A program made the position numbers and the translations under genes. The notes beneath the pieces are model-generated. The model made no database searches, was not told the DNA's origin, and saw nothing but the letters and a program-made list of their open reading frames with translations. Of a stretch of 64,000 nt of DNA, positions 7,217-15,926 are shown in pieces; position 1 is the first letter of the stretch; the number at the start of each line of letters is the position of its first letter. Source of the stretch: Armatimonadota bacterium (GTDB lineage: Bacteria > Armatimonadota > Fimbriimonadia > Fimbriimonadales > Fimbriimonadaceae); assembly GCA_022563855.1 (NCBI GenBank), contig JADFMN010000004.1, positions 248,001 through 312,000 of the forward strand, read 5' to 3'.

Positions 7217-8674
7217 TCACTTGTTCCTCTTGATAAACCCCACGCAGTCCGTCTTGAACTTCTTCAGCGACGGCTCGTGGATGTACATCATGTGTCCGGC
7301 CTCGTATTCGGAGAGCGAGAAGTTGCCTTCCAGCTCGGGGTCGAGGCCCATGTGGGCGAGCGTGTACTCGGTCGCGTAGAACGGCGTCGCGAGGTCGTAG
7401 TAGCCGCTGCAGACGTGGACCTTCATGTGCGGGTTCTTGGTCATCGCCTTGCGCAGGTGGTCGCTGGTGTCGGGGTGTCCTTCGCCCGCCGATCCCCAGT
7501 CCCACGGCTCCTTGACGCCTTTGAAGATCTCGTACGGAAAGTCGGTCTTGTAGCCGAGCGTCCCGCGCACGTAGTCGTTGTAGCAAGCCGTGAACGGCGG
7601 CATGATCCCGCTCATGCTCGGGTCGTGGTCGAACTCCTCGCCGACTACTTCCTTGTTGATTCCCACGAAGCGACTGTCGAGCCGACCGATTGTGCGGTGC
7701 TCGTCGCGCCTCAGCTCTTTGCAGAAGCCCTGTATCTTGATGCGCAGGTTGCAGGCGTCGACGTAGCTCTCGCTGAGGCCGGTGAAGCGCGCGACGTCCT
7801 TGACCATCTTGTCGTACTCCTTGCCTGTGATCGTGTCGCCTTTTGTGAGAGCGGCAGCGTATGGGCCGCTTGCGAACTTGCGCGCTGCTTCGAGGGTCTT
7901 GTGAATGTCTTTGAAGCTCTTGTCGAGCTTTCCGTGGTACCAGGCGGCTGCGGCGTACGTCGGCAGGAAGAGGATGTACGGCAGGTCGTTGCCCTGCACG
8001 AACCGCGCGGTCTGGAAGTTCAGGATCGACGAGATCAGGACGATGCCGTTGAACGCGATGCCTTGGTCTACGAGGTATCCGGCAAGACCGGCGGCGCGCG
8101 TCGTGCCGTAGCTTTCTCCGGCAAGGAACAGAGGCGAGGACCAGCGCTCGTTGCGCACGAGGTACATGCGCATGAACTCGCCGACTGATTCGAGGTCGCC
8201 TTGAAGGCCCCAGGCCTTCTTGCTCAGCTCGATGTTGCGCGCGCGGCTGTGGCCCGTACCGATCGGGTCGATGAAGACTAGGTCCGTCTCGTCGAGCCAC
8301 GTGCTCTGGTTGTCGACCAACTGGTAAGGGGCTTTGGGCATGAAGCCGTCTTTGCCCATCTTGACGCGCCTCGGCCCGAGGGCTCCGAGGTGCAGCCAGC
8401 AGGAGGGCGATCCCGGGCCGCCGTTGAAGACGAACGTCAGCGGGCGCTTGGCCTTGTTGCGAAGCCCGTCCTTGACATAAGCCGCGTAGAAGATCTGCGC
8501 GTCGATCTCGCCCTTCTCGTTGAAGATCGGCATGCGGCCGGCAGTGGCGGTGTACTTCAGCACCGCCTTGCCCAACTTAAGTTGGTGCTTCGTGACCGAT
8601 GGCTTTTCTTCTTCAAACTTCAGGTCTTCGTCCTTCTTCTTGTCTTCCGGCTTGTCGTTGGTCTCCTCGGGCAT
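7217..8674 (-). CDS. S10 family (serine carboxypeptidase-like) peptidase
   Basis: 485 residues with a carboxypeptidase-Y-like alpha/beta hydrolase fold. The oxyanion-hole motif FNGGPGSPS is at 83-91 and the nucleophile is in GESYGTTRA (S188). The catalytic Asp is in GYYDLATPF and the His in AGHMMYIH close to the end. Relatives remove C-terminal residues from peptides. Unusually there is no signal peptide; the chain starts with a highly charged Lys/Glu stretch (PEETNDKPEDKKKDED), so it may act in the cytoplasm or be exported differently. A TAGACT box lies 9 bases before the ATG. Confidence 0.85.
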   Translation of the reverse strand: MPEETNDKPEDKKKDEDLKFEEEKPSVTKHQLKLGKAVLKYTATAGRMPIFNEKGEIDAQIFYAAYVKDGLRNKAKRPLTFVFNGGPGSPSCWLHLGALGPRRVKMGKDGFMPKAPYQLVDNQSTWLDETDLVFIDPIGTGHSRARNIELSKKAWGLQGDLESVGEFMRMYLVRNERWSSPLFLAGESYGTTRAAGLAGYLVDQGIAFNGIVLISSILNFQTARFVQGNDLPYILFLPTYAAAAWYHGKLDKSFKDIHKTLEAARKFASGPYAAALTKGDTITGKEYDKMVKDVARFTGLSESYVDACNLRIKIQGFCKELRRDEHRTIGRLDSRFVGINKEVVGEEFDHDPSMSGIMPPFTACYNDYVRGTLGYKTDFPYEIFKGVKEPWDWGSAGEGHPDTSDHLRKAMTKNPHMKVHVCSGYYDLATPFYATEYTLAHMGLDPELEGNFSLSEYEAGHMMYIHEPSLKKFKTDCVGFIKRNK

Positions 8675-8732
8675 GGTTTGATCAGTCTACCGAGGCTTGG
8701 CACAGGCAACCGGGGCAAGCCGCTTCCGCCCG

Positions 8733-8765
8733 TACGGCCTGCCCTGCGGGTCAGACCGTGGCACC
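8733..8765 (-). repeat. Intergenic repeat module E, copy 1
   Basis: The reverse strand carries GGTGCCACGGTCTG followed by AGGGCAGGCCGT, an imperfect hairpin closely matching 43774-43809 and more loosely 32269-32303 and 22591-22627. A TTCGG-rich tract (8766-8800, reverse strand) follows, the same order as at other copies. The whole gap 8675-8850 consists of such repeat material. Confidence 0.6.
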
Positions 8766-8820
8766 CGAGTACGAACCAAACCCGAACCAATACGAACCCT
8801 CTAGTCGTGCGCTAGGGAAA

Positions 8821-8838
8821 GCGCGGACGCGTCCGCGC
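8821..8838 (-). terminator. Terminator hairpin (repeat module D, copy 1)
   Basis: Perfect 18-base palindrome GCGCGGACGCGTCCGCGC, followed on the reverse strand by TTTCCC. It lies 12 bases behind the stop of the S9 peptidase gene. On the reverse strand the flanks GGAGTGCG before and CGCTTTCCCTAGCGCA after are shared with copies at 22631-22672 and 37129-37170, so this terminator belongs to a dispersed repeat family. Confidence 0.65.
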
Positions 8839-8850
8839 ACTCCGAAAGGG

Positions 8851-11709
8851 CTATCCCCCTCCGTCCGTCAGCTCGAAGCCGTACGTCTTGCCTTTCTCCG
8901 TCGCCGGGACGCCCTCGGCCATCCACACCGGCATCGGCGCATCCTTCAGGTAGTGGTCGAAGAACTGCGAGAGGCGCACGGACAGGTCTTTGCGGTTTTT
9001 CCGCTGGCGCAGGTTGTGGCCTTCGCCGTTGTAGACAAGCAGCCAGGCTGGCTTCTGCATTCGGTGGAGCGCCGTGAACATTTCGATGCTCTGCCACCAC
9101 GGGACCGCGCCGTCCTTGTCGTTGTGCATCATGAGCAGCGGGGTCTTGATCTTGTCGGCGAAGAAGATCGGCGAGTTCTCGAGGTACCGCAGCGGGTACT
9201 CCCACATCGTTCCGCCGATGCGGCTCTGGCCGCTCTCGTACTGTAGCTGGCGCACGAGCCCCGAGCCCCAGCGGATGCCGCCATACGCGCTGAACATGTT
9301 GCTGACCTGCGCACCCGCGCCCGCCGCCGCGAACATATCGGTCTCGGTCACGAGGTACGCGACCTGGTAGCCGCCCCACGACTGGCCCTGGATGCCGAGT
9401 TTGTCGGGATCGACGTAACGGTGTTCGGCCAGTACGCGGCTGACTCCGGTGACGACCGCCGAGACCGCACTCTCTCCGGGGTAGCCGATCTTGTACGGAA
9501 TGTCCGGCATGAACACGACGTATCCGTTGCTGACGAAGTAGCTGATGTTGATCGTGCTCGCGCTGGGCGCGGGAGTGCGATACCGGTTCAAGTTCTGGGA
9601 GCTCTTCTCGTAGAAGTAGGTGATCATCGGGTACTTCTGCGAGTAGTCGATGTCGTCGGGGACGTGCAAGATGCCCTGAAGGTGATCGCCGTCGAGCGAG
9701 ACCCATTCGACGAGTTCTGTCGTGCCCCAGCGGTACTCGCCTTGCTGAGGGTTGATGCCGCTCATCTTCTTGGGGTTTTCGAAGTCGAGTTTGCTGACGT
9801 AGACATCTCGCGGATCGCGGAACGTCTCGCGAGTGAAGTGCACCACGTCCGCGTCGCGCGCCTTGACCACAAAGCCGTAGTAGGCGGCGTCCATCGTCAG
9901 CTCTTGCGGCCTGCGGCCGGTGGAAAAGTTCGCCTTGTAGAACCCGGCGTCCTTGTACTTGTTGTCGAACGCCGTCAGCAGCGCGGGCTGGCTCGTATCG
10001 AGAAACTCGGCATCGGGGTCGAGGTTTCGGTACCGGAGCCTGATGTTGGCCGCGCGGCCCCAACCGGCGGTGATGTTTCGCGCCTCGCCGTGGAAGATCG
10101 GCACTTCCCAAAGGTCGTACCTGTCGTAGACGTAGGCGACGGAGTCGTCCTCGTTCCAACCCGCTACGCCGTAGAGGTTGCCGCCGCTCGGGCGGTCGTC
10201 CTCGGTGTTGTAGATCGGTTCTGGCACGCGCGAGGTTATGTCGATCTTGCGCTTCGTCCTGGGATCCATGACGAACGCGCGCTTGACCTTCGTATCGAAA
10301 CCGAAGAGCCAGCGACCGGTCGGCGACCAGCCGAGGCTGCCCCAGTACTCTTCGAACAGCAAGTGCGCTTCGCCGGTGCTCAGGTCAACGAGGTAGACGT
10401 TGTCGGGGGTCAGGCCCGCGCCGCTTGTGATCGGCTTGATCGAAATCCCGTAGTCTCCGTCGCCGTCTGGCGGAAGTGAGACGGAGAAGTGCTCTTCGCT
10501 CTCGTACTGCGAGATCGAGCCGTCGCCCATATCGACGATCGCCTCGTACTGGCGGTTGCGGGTTGAGTTGGCCCTCAGCAGTTGCTGAGGCTGGAGAATC
10601 AGGTCGGTCCACGACCAAACGTCGAGGCTGACCTTCTCGTCGTCGGGCGTCTCGTCCTCCTCCTCTTCCTCCTCTTCGGGTCGTTTCTGCAAGCCGATGA
10701 ACAGCCGCTGGGAGTCCTTGCTCCAACGCATGCTGGCCCCGGACGGAACCCACCAGCCGTCGGCGATGCCGTCCATTCCGGCCTGCGCGACCTTCTTGGT
10801 CGTGCCTCCCGCGACGTTGTGGACGTAGATCGAGTGCGACGGTTTTTCGGCGCGGTAGTCGTCCTTGTCGGTCAGGATCGCGATGTTCTTTCCTTCTTCG
10901 TCGAGCCTGATGCGGCTGTATTTTCCGAGCCCTTCGATGATCGTGATGTTCGTCTCGCTCTCATCGTCGAACTCGTGCGCGTATACGCCGTGCCCAACGA
11001 TCTCCTTCGGCGAGAAGGCGAAGTACAGCCGCGAGCCGTCCTTGTTGAACGTGTAGCTCGAGACGTTGAGGAACACGATCTCCTCACCGGTAGCGAGGTT
11101 GCGGGCGATGATCTTGTACCCGTCACCGTGGCCCTTCTTCTTCTTTTCCTCCTCTTCCTCCTCCTGCTCCTCTTCCTGCTCTTGCTTTTCCTGGTCAAGC
11201 GCGGGGTCTTTCCTTTCCTCCTTCTTCGGCTCGGGCTTTGGCTTTTCGGGCCGGTACACGAACCAGCCGGAGTCCTCGCTTGCGATGGAGTAGGAGGTGA
11301 TCCTCTCCAACTCGGTCTTCTCGCCCGTGGCTAGGTCGAGGATCAGCAGGCCGTTCTTCGGCCGATCGACCGCCTTGACTTTCTTGCGCGTGGCCTCGCG
11401 GGCCTCGTCGAAGTCCGGCACGATCGTCGCGATCACGAACTTGGAGTCTTCGCTGAACCGGACGTTGCTGCCACGGTCGAACGTGTACTCGGTCGAGCCG
11501 CTGACGCTCTTGACGTGGTAGACGTTGTTGCCCTGCTGAGGTGCGACGCCGAACAGTATCCACTCGCCATCGTTGGAAAGTCGCGTACCGGCTACGGACT
11601 GCCAACCGTCATATACGTCGTGGGTGAGTGGTTTCTTCTGAGCAGCAGCAATGGCGACTGCGCAGAGGGCTAAAACCAAGAAAAGCTGTTTGAACGGGGT
11701 TGGTCGCAT
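8851..11709 (-). CDS. S9 family (prolyl oligopeptidase-like) secreted peptidase
   Basis: 952 residues. Sec signal peptide (MRPTPFKQLFLVLALCAVAIAAAQ), a seven-bladed propeller of about 650 residues, then the alpha/beta hydrolase domain. Nucleophile S777 lies in GQSWGGY, the Asp in NDKDGAVPW (D866) and His898 in GEGHNL. Relatives cleave peptides or remove acylated or dipeptidyl ends. Two acidic low-complexity runs interrupt propeller loops: one of mixed Glu/Lys/Gln near residue 175 and a Glu-rich run near 350. Length is above the usual 600-750 residues of the family. It starts behind AAGGA and ends at the terminator 8821-8838. Confidence 0.88.
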   Translation of the reverse strand: MRPTPFKQLFLVLALCAVAIAAAQKKPLTHDVYDGWQSVAGTRLSNDGEWILFGVAPQQGNNVYHVKSVSGSTEYTFDRGSNVRFSEDSKFVIATIVPDFDEAREATRKKVKAVDRPKNGLLILDLATGEKTELERITSYSIASEDSGWFVYRPEKPKPEPKKEERKDPALDQEKQEQEEEQEEEEEEKKKKGHGDGYKIIARNLATGEEIVFLNVSSYTFNKDGSRLYFAFSPKEIVGHGVYAHEFDDESETNITIIEGLGKYSRIRLDEEGKNIAILTDKDDYRAEKPSHSIYVHNVAGGTTKKVAQAGMDGIADGWWVPSGASMRWSKDSQRLFIGLQKRPEEEEEEEDETPDDEKVSLDVWSWTDLILQPQQLLRANSTRNRQYEAIVDMGDGSISQYESEEHFSVSLPPDGDGDYGISIKPITSGAGLTPDNVYLVDLSTGEAHLLFEEYWGSLGWSPTGRWLFGFDTKVKRAFVMDPRTKRKIDITSRVPEPIYNTEDDRPSGGNLYGVAGWNEDDSVAYVYDRYDLWEVPIFHGEARNITAGWGRAANIRLRYRNLDPDAEFLDTSQPALLTAFDNKYKDAGFYKANFSTGRRPQELTMDAAYYGFVVKARDADVVHFTRETFRDPRDVYVSKLDFENPKKMSGINPQQGEYRWGTTELVEWVSLDGDHLQGILHVPDDIDYSQKYPMITYFYEKSSQNLNRYRTPAPSASTINISYFVSNGYVVFMPDIPYKIGYPGESAVSAVVTGVSRVLAEHRYVDPDKLGIQGQSWGGYQVAYLVTETDMFAAAGAGAQVSNMFSAYGGIRWGSGLVRQLQYESGQSRIGGTMWEYPLRYLENSPIFFADKIKTPLLMMHNDKDGAVPWWQSIEMFTALHRMQKPAWLLVYNGEGHNLRQRKNRKDLSVRLSQFFDHYLKDAPMPVWMAEGVPATEKGKTYGFELTDGGG

Positions 11710-11834
11710 GGATGATCCTTGTCGCAGGGAGCGTGGACGGATTCGAGCATACCTAGGTGCAATCTTGACTGCGCGAACCCGGCGCGGGTGGTGCGAGAGC
11801 GAGAATTGCTATACACTGTTCGGTAGCAGAGATA

Positions 11835-14171
11835 ATGACTAGACGGTTCATGCGCCGATACCCAATGATTCTTCCAGCTGTCGGGCTGGTCGTGCTGGCG
11901 TCCGTCATCTCCCCGCGACAGGTCGAGGCGCAGGACAGCGGGGCAGTCGACCTTCAGGCTGAATTCACGAACACAGTTCGACCTATTATTGAGCGTTACT
12001 GCGAGCCGTGCCACAGCGGCGACGACGCCCCCGCCGGGTTCGGAATCGACGGGATCACACATCTGACGCAAGTCGTTGGCGACCCCGATAGGTGGAACCA
12101 GGTTCGCAATTTCGTCGCGACCAGCCACATGCCGCCGCCCGAGGCGGATCAGCCGAGCCAGAAGGAGCGAGACCTTATCGTCGATTGGATCGACCGAGCA
12201 ATGTCTTCACCACTTGGTGGGGCGAACCGCGTGACGATCAGGCGGCTCAATCGGAGCGAGTACAACAACACCGTTCGCGACCTGCTGTACGTAGACCTGA
12301 CGCCAGCGGACGACTTCCCGAGCGACGACGTCGGCTACGGGTTCGACAACATCGGGGACGTGCTGACGATCTCGCCGCTGCTGATGGAGAAGTACTTCGC
12401 TGCCGCTGGGTTGTTGGCCAGGACGGCGATATCCCTCCCAGCATTTCGCGAGATCGTCCTGGACGCGTCAGAGTTGACGACTTCTGGGAACTCGAACATG
12501 ACTCCCGACGGCGACATCGGGTTCTACAGCGTTGGGCGCGCCACTACTCGGCAACGGATCGAAACCCCCGGAGAGTACGCGATCAAAGTGACCGCCTGGG
12601 CCCAGCAAGCCGGGCCCGAGATCGCCAAACTGGAGGTGCGCGTCAACGGTCGGGTCGTTGCAACGTTCGACGTCGAGGGGACTCGGGCAAAACCGCTCCA
12701 GTACGAAGTACCGACGAACCTGCCGGTGGGCGTGGCCGAGATTAGCGTCGGGTTCATCAACGACTATTACAGACCCGATGCGGCGGACCCGCGCCAACGG
12801 GATCGCAACCTTTACGTCAGAAGCCTGGTCATAACGGGTCCCCACGGAGTTCAAAGCAATCCGAAGTCTCACGACGCGATCGTATTCGTCACGCCAGCCT
12901 TGCTCGAGCATCGAAGCGCGGCGCGTCGGGTTCTGTCGTCGTTCGGCGAGCGAGCGTTCCGTCGGCCCGTTACGCGCGAGGAGGTCGAGAACCTCCTCAA
13001 GGTGTACGACCTCGTTCGCAAGAGCGGCGACAGCTACGAGAAGGGCATCCAAGTCGCTGTTCAGGCCGTGCTCGTTTCACCGAGCTTCCTCTTTAGGGCA
13101 GAGCTGGACTCGACCCCGATAGGCGATGGCCAGGAGTGGCTGGGGCATTACGAAATTGCGAGTCGGCTCAGCTACTTCCTGTGGAGCTCGATGCCGGACG
13201 AAGAGCTGTTCGATCTCGCTCGGCAGGGTCGCCTGCGAGATCCGGAGACGCTGCGGGCGCAAGTCGATAGGATGTTGGCCGACAAGAAGGCGGATGCACT
13301 TGGTGAGGACTTTGCTGCTCAGTGGCTCAACCTGCGGCTGCTTGAGACGCTGTCGCCGGACGAAGAAGTGTTCGCGGGGTTCACCGATGAACTCAAGGCG
13401 AGCATGATCGGCGAGACGACGATGTACTTCCAAGACCTTGTGCGGAACAACGGCAGCGTGCTCCGGCTGCTCGACAGCGACTACACGTTTCTCAACGCTG
13501 CGCTGGCCGAGCACTACGGGATCGCGGGAGTGACCGGAGATCACCTTCGCCGTTTCGAGCTTCGCGACCGACGACGGGGTGGCGTGCTCACGCACGGCAG
13601 CGTTTTGACCGTTACGAGCAATCCTAACCGTACGTCGCCGCCGAAGCGCGGAAAGTGGATTCTCGACAACATCCTCGGAACCCCGCAGCCACCGCCTCCA
13701 CCCAACGTTGGCGTCTTGGAAGACAGTCGAGAGGCGATAGCGGCAAGTTCGCTGAGAGAGCGCTTGGAGCAGCACAGAACCGCGCCGATGTGTGCCTCGT
13801 GCCACGCGAGGATCGACCCGCTGGGCTTCAGCCTGGAGAACTTCGACGGAGTCGGCCGGTGGCGCGACGTAGACGAGGCCAACCGCCCGATCGACAACCT
13901 GGGAGAGCTGCCTGACGGTACAAAGGTGGACGGCGTAGAAGGTATAAGATCGTATCTGCTGGCGAATAGCGATCAGTTCGTGCGCGCCCTAGCGTCCAAA
14001 ATGATGACGTACGGCGTCGGGCGGGGCATGAAGCCGACCGATGATGAGATTATCGACCGGATTCAGACGGTGGTCGCAGAGCGAGGGTATAAAATACGCG
14101 AACTGATCAAGCAGATCGTCGTGAGCGACACGTTCCTGAAGAGAACAACTGAGAAGGTGACAAGACAGTGA
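11835..14171 (+). CDS. DUF1592/DUF1588/DUF1585 multidomain c-type cytochrome-like protein
   Basis: 778 residues. A signal peptide (cleavage near VEA-Q, residue 32) is followed by a PSD1-like cytochrome c domain with heme motif CEPCH (56-60). Then come DUF1587 (VTIRRLNRSEYNNTVRDLL), DUF1595, DUF1592 (FRRPVTREEV and RAELDS), DUF1588 with a second CxxCH (CASCH, 653-657, then ARIDPLGFSLENFD), and DUF1585 at the end. This architecture is widespread in Planctomycetota, Verrucomicrobiota and Armatimonadota and always pairs with DUF1552, as here. The biochemical role is unknown; electron transfer linked to extracellular polymer breakdown is a common suggestion. The stop overlaps the next start by 4 bases. 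Confidence 0.88.
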   Translation: MTRRFMRRYPMILPAVGLVVLASVISPRQVEAQDSGAVDLQAEFTNTVRPIIERYCEPCHSGDDAPAGFGIDGITHLTQVVGDPDRWNQVRNFVATSHMPPPEADQPSQKERDLIVDWIDRAMSSPLGGANRVTIRRLNRSEYNNTVRDLLYVDLTPADDFPSDDVGYGFDNIGDVLTISPLLMEKYFAAAGLLARTAISLPAFREIVLDASELTTSGNSNMTPDGDIGFYSVGRATTRQRIETPGEYAIKVTAWAQQAGPEIAKLEVRVNGRVVATFDVEGTRAKPLQYEVPTNLPVGVAEISVGFINDYYRPDAADPRQRDRNLYVRSLVITGPHGVQSNPKSHDAIVFVTPALLEHRSAARRVLSSFGERAFRRPVTREEVENLLKVYDLVRKSGDSYEKGIQVAVQAVLVSPSFLFRAELDSTPIGDGQEWLGHYEIASRLSYFLWSSMPDEELFDLARQGRLRDPETLRAQVDRMLADKKADALGEDFAAQWLNLRLLETLSPDEEVFAGFTDELKASMIGETTMYFQDLVRNNGSVLRLLDSDYTFLNAALAEHYGIAGVTGDHLRRFELRDRRRGGVLTHGSVLTVTSNPNRTSPPKRGKWILDNILGTPQPPPPPNVGVLEDSREAIAASSLRERLEQHRTAPMCASCHARIDPLGFSLENFDGVGRWRDVDEANRPIDNLGELPDGTKVDGVEGIRSYLLANSDQFVRALASKMMTYGVGRGMKPTDDEIIDRIQTVVAERGYKIRELIKQIVVSDTFLKRTTEKVTRQ

Positions 14172-15508
14172 AACCAATTCCACGACGCACGTTTTTGAAA
14201 GGCATCGGCACTGCGGTCGGCCTGCCCCTGCTCGAGTCGATGCTGCCGCTCGGCGCAATGGCGCAGTCTGTTCAGAGCCGCCCAAATCGAATCGCCTTCC
14301 TGTTCGTGCCCAACGGGATGCACATGCAGCACTGGCGCCCATCGACGACGGGAGCGAACTACGACCTGCCGACGATACTGAAGCCGTTGGAGTCTGTGCA
14401 AGGCTCCGTCAATGTGCTCACCGGTCTGTCTCAGCTGAACGCTCGGGCGCTCGGCGACGGCCCCGGCGACCACGCGCGCTCTACCGCCACATGGTTGACG
14501 GGCGTACACCCAAAGAAGACCGCAGGTGCAGACATCAGCTGCGGTATCAGCGTGGACCAGGTAGCGGCGCAGGCGATAGGCGATCGGACCCGGTTTCCGT
14601 CTCTTGAGATCGGATGCGAGCAGGGCGCGATGGCGGGAAGCTGTGATTCCGGATACTCGTGCGCGTACTCCAGCAACATCTCTTGGCGCGCTGCCGAGAC
14701 GCCGAACGCCAAAGAGATCACCCCGAGACTGGTGTTCGAGCGACTGTTCGGCAACGGTGAAGACTTGGCCGAGGCCGAGGCTCGCGCCAAGCGCACCCTG
14801 TACAACAAGAGCATCCTGGACTTCGTCATGGAAGATGCTGAAAAGCTGATGCCTCGCCTGGGCACGAGGGACAGGCAGAAGCTAGAGGAGTACTTTGAGA
14901 GCCTGCGAGCAATCGAGAGGCGGATCGTCGATGTTGAAGAGCGGGATTTCGACGACATACTCGTCGGCGTTGAGGTGCCGGGCAGGGGTAGGCCGAGAGA
15001 TCGCGGCGAACACATCCGGCTGATGAGCGATATGATGGTGCTCGCGTTCCAGGCTGATCTGACCAGGATTTGCACGTTCATGTACGCCAACGACGGCAGC
15101 AATAGGCCGTATCGGGAGATCGGCATCAGCGAAGGGCATCACGAGATTTCGCATCACGGCAAAGCGGCTGACAAGCTTGAGAAAAAGCGCAAGATCGACG
15201 AGTACCACGTCGAACAGCTCGCGTATCTGCTTCGGAAAATGCAGAGCATCGACGAACTGGACGGAACGCTGCTCGACAACTCGATGCTCGTGTACGGCGC
15301 AGGGATCAGCGACGGCGATCGGCACAACCACGACGACCTGCCGATTCTGCTCTGCGGCAAGGGCGGCGGCCGCATCAAGAGCGGCCAGCACCTCGTTTTC
15401 CCGAATCAGACTCCGATGAACAACCTGTTCGTCACCTTGCTGGACAAAGTTGGCGTCGACGTCGAACAGCTGGGCGACTCGAACGGGAATCTGAAAGAGT
15501 TGTTGTAG
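14168..15508 (+). CDS. DUF1552 Tat-exported protein
   Basis: 446 residues. The N-terminus carries a twin-arginine signal (RRTFLKG, then a hydrophobic stretch ending GAMAQ). The rest matches DUF1552, a sulfatase/DUF1501-like alkaline-phosphatase-fold family. Recognisable phrases are FVPNGMHMQHWRP, the segment HARSTATWLTGVHP, and the end GGRIKSGQHLVFPNQTPMNNLFVTLL. Tat export implies folding, possibly with a metal, before secretion. The GTG start overlaps the stop of the DUF1592 gene (GTGA), so the two are co-translated, and they probably act as one periplasmic unit. Confidence 0.88.
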   Translation: MKPIPRRTFLKGIGTAVGLPLLESMLPLGAMAQSVQSRPNRIAFLFVPNGMHMQHWRPSTTGANYDLPTILKPLESVQGSVNVLTGLSQLNARALGDGPGDHARSTATWLTGVHPKKTAGADISCGISVDQVAAQAIGDRTRFPSLEIGCEQGAMAGSCDSGYSCAYSSNISWRAAETPNAKEITPRLVFERLFGNGEDLAEAEARAKRTLYNKSILDFVMEDAEKLMPRLGTRDRQKLEEYFESLRAIERRIVDVEERDFDDILVGVEVPGRGRPRDRGEHIRLMSDMMVLAFQADLTRICTFMYANDGSNRPYREIGISEGHHEISHHGKAADKLEKKRKIDEYHVEQLAYLLRKMQSIDELDGTLLDNSMLVYGAGISDGDRHNHDDLPILLCGKGGGRIKSGQHLVFPNQTPMNNLFVTLLDKVGVDVEQLGDSNGNLKELL

Positions 15509-15615
15509 GGGGGCGGAGGTTCGGGTTTGTTGGACGTTCGGGTTTGTTCGGATAACAGCCAACTGCCAACTGTGTTCGGATTTGCCTCGTACCTCGTACG
15601 ACGCAGCTCCCCAGT

Positions 15616-15650
15616 GGAGGATCGTCCTCCTGGGCGACCTTAGATTTCGA
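15616..15650 (-). repeat. Intergenic repeat module A, copy 2
   Basis: The reverse strand reads TCGAAATCTAAGGTCGCCCAGG then AGGACGATCCTCC. It contains the palindrome GGAGGA TCG TCCTCC. It lies in the gene-free stretch 15509-15926, which otherwise holds a TTCGG-rich tract (about 15526-15580), module B copy 2 and another TTCGG-rich tract (15789-15830). Confidence 0.6.
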
Positions 15651-15710
15651 TAGCGACAGACTTCGAACGCAGATTCCTGGGCTCGCAAAGTACCAACTGC
15701 CCCCTCCTAA

Positions 15711-15764
15711 CCTCCCCCGACCACGGCAGTTTGCGGCGAGCGGCAGTCTGCAGGCCGGGGGAGG
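15711..15764. repeat. Intergenic repeat module B, copy 2
   Basis: Begins CCTCCCCCGACCACGG and ends CTGCAGGCCGGGGGAGG. The terminal parts match 4907-4961 closely, while the middle differs. A partial module E (GTGACCGTGGCACAC, 15774-15788) and a TTCGG-rich tract follow directly. Confidence 0.6.
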
Positions 15765-15902
15765 GATTCGGGCGTGACCGTGGCACACTGGGAACGGTTC
15801 GGGGGTTCGGCGGTTCGGTCGTTCGGAGGTGGAAACCCGCATCTTGGGACTCGGGGCTGAAGACTCGGGACTCCCAAACGGCAACTGAACCCGCTGCGCG
15901 AG

Positions 15903-15908
15903 TAGAAT
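15903..15908 (+). promoter_or_regulatory. -10-like TAGAAT before sugar-transport genes
   Basis: TAGAAT lies 18 bases before ATG 15927, with GAGGC in between as a possible ribosome site. Confidence 0.4.
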
Positions 15909-15926
15909 CCGGCTTGAGGCAGAAGC

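Noticed and set aside
7125-8300. Upstream extension of the small gene 6870-7124
   Set aside because: The extension is an out-of-frame shadow of the S10-like peptidase; only the last 84 codons look protein-like.
8801-10159. 450-codon minus-strand frame overlapping the S9 peptidase gene
   Set aside because: Out of frame with the catalytic domain, Arg/Pro-rich, no motif; the S9 frame carries a complete catalytic triad.
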